Assembly: GCA_036506155.1 (NCBI GenBank)
Contig: DASXSF010000107.1
Span: forward strand, 1-9,034
DNA: 9,034 nucleotides
Origin: DASXRA01 sp036506155
Lineage (GTDB): Bacteria > Actinomycetota > Actinomycetes > Mycobacteriales > Jatrophihabitantaceae
Reading direction: 5' to 3'
The translations under genes and the position numbers were made by a program. Position 1 is the stretch's first letter; every line of letters starts with the position of its first letter. The notes beneath the pieces were generated by a model. That model made no database searches. It saw only the letters and a program-made list of their open reading frames with translations, and was not told the origin of the DNA. Positions 6,604 through 9,034 of this stretch are shown piece after piece.

Positions 6604-7158
6604 GTGTGGCCCCAGCACCCGGGTCACCAGCGCGACCGCGCAGAAGTCGCAACATCCACCGGGCAGAACGACGCGGGCGTCTTCGAGTTCAGCTTCCGCG
6701 ACGAACGCTACATGCCATGCGAAGGTGCCGGCGCGGTCTCCGACTGGCGACTGGAACTGCCGAAGAACGTCCCTCGACTGATGAACAGCCCGACAGGAAC
6801 GGCCGTCAAGCTGCGGCTCACCGAACGACACCTCCCGGTCTTCCTCCGGAGCAGAGCCATCACCGTGACGGCAGCCAGGCTTCTTCTCCGCACCAGGACG
6901 GGGCAGTCAGTCGGCACCGCGTCCTTTACTGTTAACAGCGCCGCGGTCAGCGGGTTCGTTCCTGACACCGACCTCGGCAACCTCCCCGCGGCCGACGTCA
7001 CCACCGCATTCGCCGACGGCCTGACCGGCGACCACACCCTCACCCTGACCAACGCCGGCGACCTCTCCCGGGACAACCCACAACCTGGTGACCCAACCGC
7101 CCTGCACCCGGAGAAACTCACCGACATCCTCCTCCACGTCGAACTCCGACTTGTCTAG
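6604..7158 (+). pseudogene. Remnant of a Tc-toxin A (TcA/TcdA)-like protein, C-terminal end only
   Basis: The 184-codon frame matches the extreme C-terminus of very large TcA-type toxin subunits and their actinobacterial relatives (roughly 2,000 or more residues). The key stretches are VATSTGQNDAGVFEFSFRD, then ERYMPCEGAGAVSDWRLELP; in TcA proteins the consensus is close to 'STGxNDxGxFELxFRDERYLPFEGAGxISxWRLELP'. Homology begins near 6640, about 55 bases after the kinase stop, so more than 90% of the protein is missing. After WRLELPKN the expected 'FDYDTISDVVLHxRYTAREGG' stretch is absent. The text jumps to a beta-sandwich-like tail (VKLRLTERHLPVFLRSRAIT...) that ends at TAG 7156-7158, which suggests an internal deletion too. 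GTG 6604 is only the first possible start and has no ribosome site. No TcB/TcC genes are visible. I recognise the motif from family knowledge; no alignment was run. Confidence 0.65.
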
Positions 7159-7270
7159 ACGCCAGGGTCTGATCCAAGAAACGGCAGATCCAGGCATCGG
7201 ACTGGGCTCTATTTATGTCCGTACCGGAGCCGACCATGAGCCGTACGGGCTGGGAATCCTGCGCACCAAA

Positions 7271-7439
7271 GTGCTTGCGCGGTGGATTGGAATCATCGTT
7301 GTACTTTGGTCAGTCGTCACCCTGATACGAGTCCTACCCCATAATCAAGGCCCCGCTCTTTTACGAACCTGCTCTACTGCTGATCGCAGTGGCTTTATTG
7401 CTGACGCGAAATCAGGAACCCGGCCCAACCGAGGCCTAG
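7271..7439 (+). pseudogene. Frameshifted small membrane protein remnant
   Basis: From GTG 7271 the first frame reads VLARWIGIIVVLWSVVTLIRV, a clear transmembrane helix preceded by Arg. At about 7334 the sense switches to the +1 frame, giving YPIIKAPLFYEPALLLIAVA, a second helix, and then LLTRNQEPGPTEA before TAG 7437-7439. Removing one base (C7334) joins them into a two-helix protein of about 55 residues. The true start may lie further upstream (the first frame is open back to 7088). Base composition is less GC-rich than in the neighbours. I recognise no family. It may be a decayed gene or a sequencing artefact. Confidence 0.35.
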
Positions 7440-7960
7440 CCTAGCCATCGGTGGGGGGCTTCCGAGGTGTCCAAGCACGGATGGCCGGCGGGAGATGAAG
7501 TTCCCGTAGAGGTCTTCGGCTGCGATGAGGATGTCGGCGGCCAGGCCGAGGTAGCGGGATGAGGGTGACGAGTCGGCCAGCGCCGTTCACCCCTGCTAAC
7601 GACAGCACGGTGCAGGTGCCCATAATGCCCGGTCGAGACGATGACCTGCCGTATGCGCCTCGCGACGGCTGGCAGGCGGTCGAGCTGCTATGCGCACGGC
7701 GCGACCTGACCATGCCCACCCTGCCCGGAGGCGCTGTGACGGCGACTCGTACAGCGATCGTCCGACGGCGTGTCACGAGTACGACACCTGTGCGTATCAC
7801 GAGCGAGGCGTGCGCCTCTACGTGAGCAAGAGGCGGTTCACAGCACTTGGCCGGGGGCCGAGGTGCGCCGCGCAGCTGGGGGATCCGTGGGTGACAAGCG
7901 GAGCGAAAGGTGGTTCTGCCGCCAGCCTGTGACCGGAGCAGGCCCGAGGAGGGGCTCCCG
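7440..7960. other. Stretch without a recognisable gene
   Basis: Several frames are open here but none has both a ribosome site and recognisable protein sequence. A minus-strand frame (7586 to 7395) reads SSRYLGLAADILIAAEDLYG, which looks protein-like but is short, follows a stop and has no good start, so it may be a fragment of a lost gene. The last bases hold the leader and ribosome site of the phosphotransferase gene. Together with the toxin remnant and the broken membrane ORF, the region looks like a graveyard between two intact loci. Confidence 0.5.
7946..7954 (+). promoter_or_regulatory. Ribosome binding site of the phosphotransferase gene
   Basis: GAGGAGGGG lies about 6 bases before ATG 7961. 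It supports that start over the in-frame upstream GTG at 7910, which has no comparable site. Confidence 0.75.
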
Positions 7961-8971
7961 ATGAACGGCGGATATGTCGGATTCGTCGCGGACCATGACC
8001 CGCTGCACGACTTCCTAAGCAAGATCGTCCGCGAGGACATGAGGGTGCACGAGCCGCGGCCGGCGTTCCGCGCCTTCCGGTTGTCCGGCAGCAACGTGGT
8101 CTACGCGTACCAGGAGAAGTCCAGCGGGGCGAAGATCATCTGCAAGTTCTACGGGCCGAGGTTCGGGTCGGACCGGGACAAGGCAGTCCTAATGGCACGC
8201 CAGGAGTTCGAGGGGCTCCAGACGCTGCGCCGATACAACCTGGTCGGGTCGCCGCACCATGTGATTCGCCCGTTCGGGTTCAGTCGCGATATCAACGCTG
8301 TGCTGGCTGTTGAACACTATGCTGGCGAGGAGTTCAGCCACGCGATCGCGCGCGCGACGCACCAGGGGGACGACGCGCACCTCTACTGGCGGCTGAAGGC
8401 GCTCGCATACTTCCTCGCCACGCAGCACATTCGCACGGCCAACGGGGCAGGCGTCGATTTCGATCACGACTGCAAGTACTTCGATAGCATCGTCAGCAGG
8501 CTCAAAAAGGCCAACCGCATCGGACAGTGGGACATCGACGAACTCTCGTTCTTGCGCGACCGCTGGCGGGACCGGCCGCGGATGTGGTGTGACAAGCAGG
8601 TGTGGCTGCATGGCGACGCGACCCCGGCCAACTTCCTGTTTGGTCATGGCATGGACGTTGCCGCGATCGATCTGGAACGCATGAAGCGGGGAGACCGGAT
8701 GTTCGATGTCGGGCGGGTCGCCGGCGAGCTCCAACACGCCTTCATGCGCACAGTCGGTGACTGGCGCCGGGCGGAGCCGTTCATCGGACATTTCCTCTGG
8801 GAGTACTGCTGTCACTTTCCCGACCGCCGGCGGACATTCGAGTCGATCACCGCACGGGCGCCGTACTACATGGCGTTGAACCTGCTGCGGATCGCGCGGA
8901 ACGACTACATCGGCTGGGAGTATCGGGGCAGGCTCGTGTCGCGCGCGAAGAAGCTGCTCCGAGCTGCCTGA
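7961..8971 (+). CDS. APH-fold phosphotransferase (aminoglycoside phosphotransferase family)
   Basis: The protein has 336 residues and the kinase-like fold of the APH/choline-kinase family, which transfers the ATP gamma-phosphate to a small-molecule hydroxyl. The N-lobe carries VVYAYQEKSSGAKIICKFYG with K62 as the likely ATP-binding Lys. The catalytic loop is WLHGDATPANFLF, with H217, D219 (catalytic base) and N224. The metal-binding motif is AAIDLERMKRGD, with D237 and E239. It lacks a signal peptide or membrane helix, so it is cytoplasmic. ATG 7961 is chosen over the longer GTG 7910 frame because GAGGAGGGG (7946-7954) lies just upstream at good spacing. All core residues are intact, so it is probably active. 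It stands alone, with no resistance or glycan genes in the window. The substrate could be a sugar, an amino-alcohol or an antibiotic, and nothing here favours resistance. Confidence 0.9.
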   Translation: MNGGYVGFVADHDPLHDFLSKIVREDMRVHEPRPAFRAFRLSGSNVVYAYQEKSSGAKIICKFYGPRFGSDRDKAVLMARQEFEGLQTLRRYNLVGSPHHVIRPFGFSRDINAVLAVEHYAGEEFSHAIARATHQGDDAHLYWRLKALAYFLATQHIRTANGAGVDFDHDCKYFDSIVSRLKKANRIGQWDIDELSFLRDRWRDRPRMWCDKQVWLHGDATPANFLFGHGMDVAAIDLERMKRGDRMFDVGRVAGELQHAFMRTVGDWRRAEPFIGHFLWEYCCHFPDRRRTFESITARAPYYMALNLLRIARNDYIGWEYRGRLVSRAKKLLRAA

Positions 8972-9034
8972 GCGGCTCGCGGTAGCGGAATCATCGAGCA
9001 CACAGGGTGACACGCGCCCGCGCGCCTGCCGCGG

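Noticed and set aside
6583..6831. Minus-strand 82-codon frame with a Cys-rich end (GGCCDFCAVALVTRVLGPHC)
   Set aside because: Looked at as a possible metal-binding small protein, but it lies antisense to the toxin-like fragment, lacks a ribosome site and the Cys spacing matches no family I know.
7395..7586. Minus-strand frame reading SSRYLGLAADILIAAEDLYG
   Set aside because: Protein-like in feel, but it starts after a stop with no good start codon, overlaps the membrane ORF on the other strand and has no recognised family. Kept only as a note on the gap.
7441..8094. 217-codon minus-strand frame across the gap and the start of the phosphotransferase gene
   Set aside because: No motif, and it overlaps the N-terminal half of a well-supported gene on the other strand.
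1..9034. CRISPR arrays, tRNA or rRNA genes, insertion-sequence ends
   Set aside because: No regularly spaced repeats, cloverleaf-like sequence, transposase motifs or terminal inverted repeats were recognised by reading; none is reported.

Overview
High-GC DNA with strong third-position G+C, GTG starts, and sensor kinases of the HisKA_3 (DesK/NarL-partner) class points to an actinobacterium, probably soil-dwelling. The layout recalls Geodermatophilales or Nocardioides-type genomes, but I cannot fix the genus from sequence alone.

Layout. (1) The left edge holds the N-terminal third of a metallo-beta-lactamase-fold protein on the minus strand (1-305). (2) 306-641 has no convincing gene except a possible 40-codon ORF. 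(3) 642-4636 is a minus-strand operon, read from right to left: a DctP-type solute-binding lipoprotein (4636-3206), a hairpin, a receiver-only response regulator (3133-2768), a membrane sensor kinase (about 2775-1298, broken by a one-base frameshift) and a LuxR/NarL-type response regulator (1301-642). (4) A 136-bp divergent promoter region with a perfect 7+3+7 palindrome separates this operon from a second, plus-strand membrane sensor kinase (4773-6586, also broken by a one-base frameshift). (5) 6604-7158 is a truncated remnant of a Tc-toxin A-like protein. (6) 7159-7960 is mostly decayed DNA with a frameshifted two-helix membrane ORF. (7) 7961-8971 is an intact APH-fold phosphotransferase.

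The most interesting point is the pair of kinases. They share a cytoplasmic layout but have complementary defects. The minus-strand kinase keeps the full ATP-binding half (N, G1 and G2 boxes) but has Glu where the phosphoacceptor His should be. The plus-strand kinase keeps the His box (LHDGAQQRL) but has lost the N-box Asn and the G1 box. The simplest reading is a two-protein kinase in which one partner phosphorylates the other, comparable in logic to the CheA3/CheA4 pair of Rhodobacter sphaeroides. Its output would go to the LuxR-type regulator and the lone receiver, and its input would come from an orphan TRAP-type lipoprotein that has no permease genes beside it. Both kinase genes need one added base to be read through. 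Whether these are sequencing errors or real lesions decides whether the system is alive.
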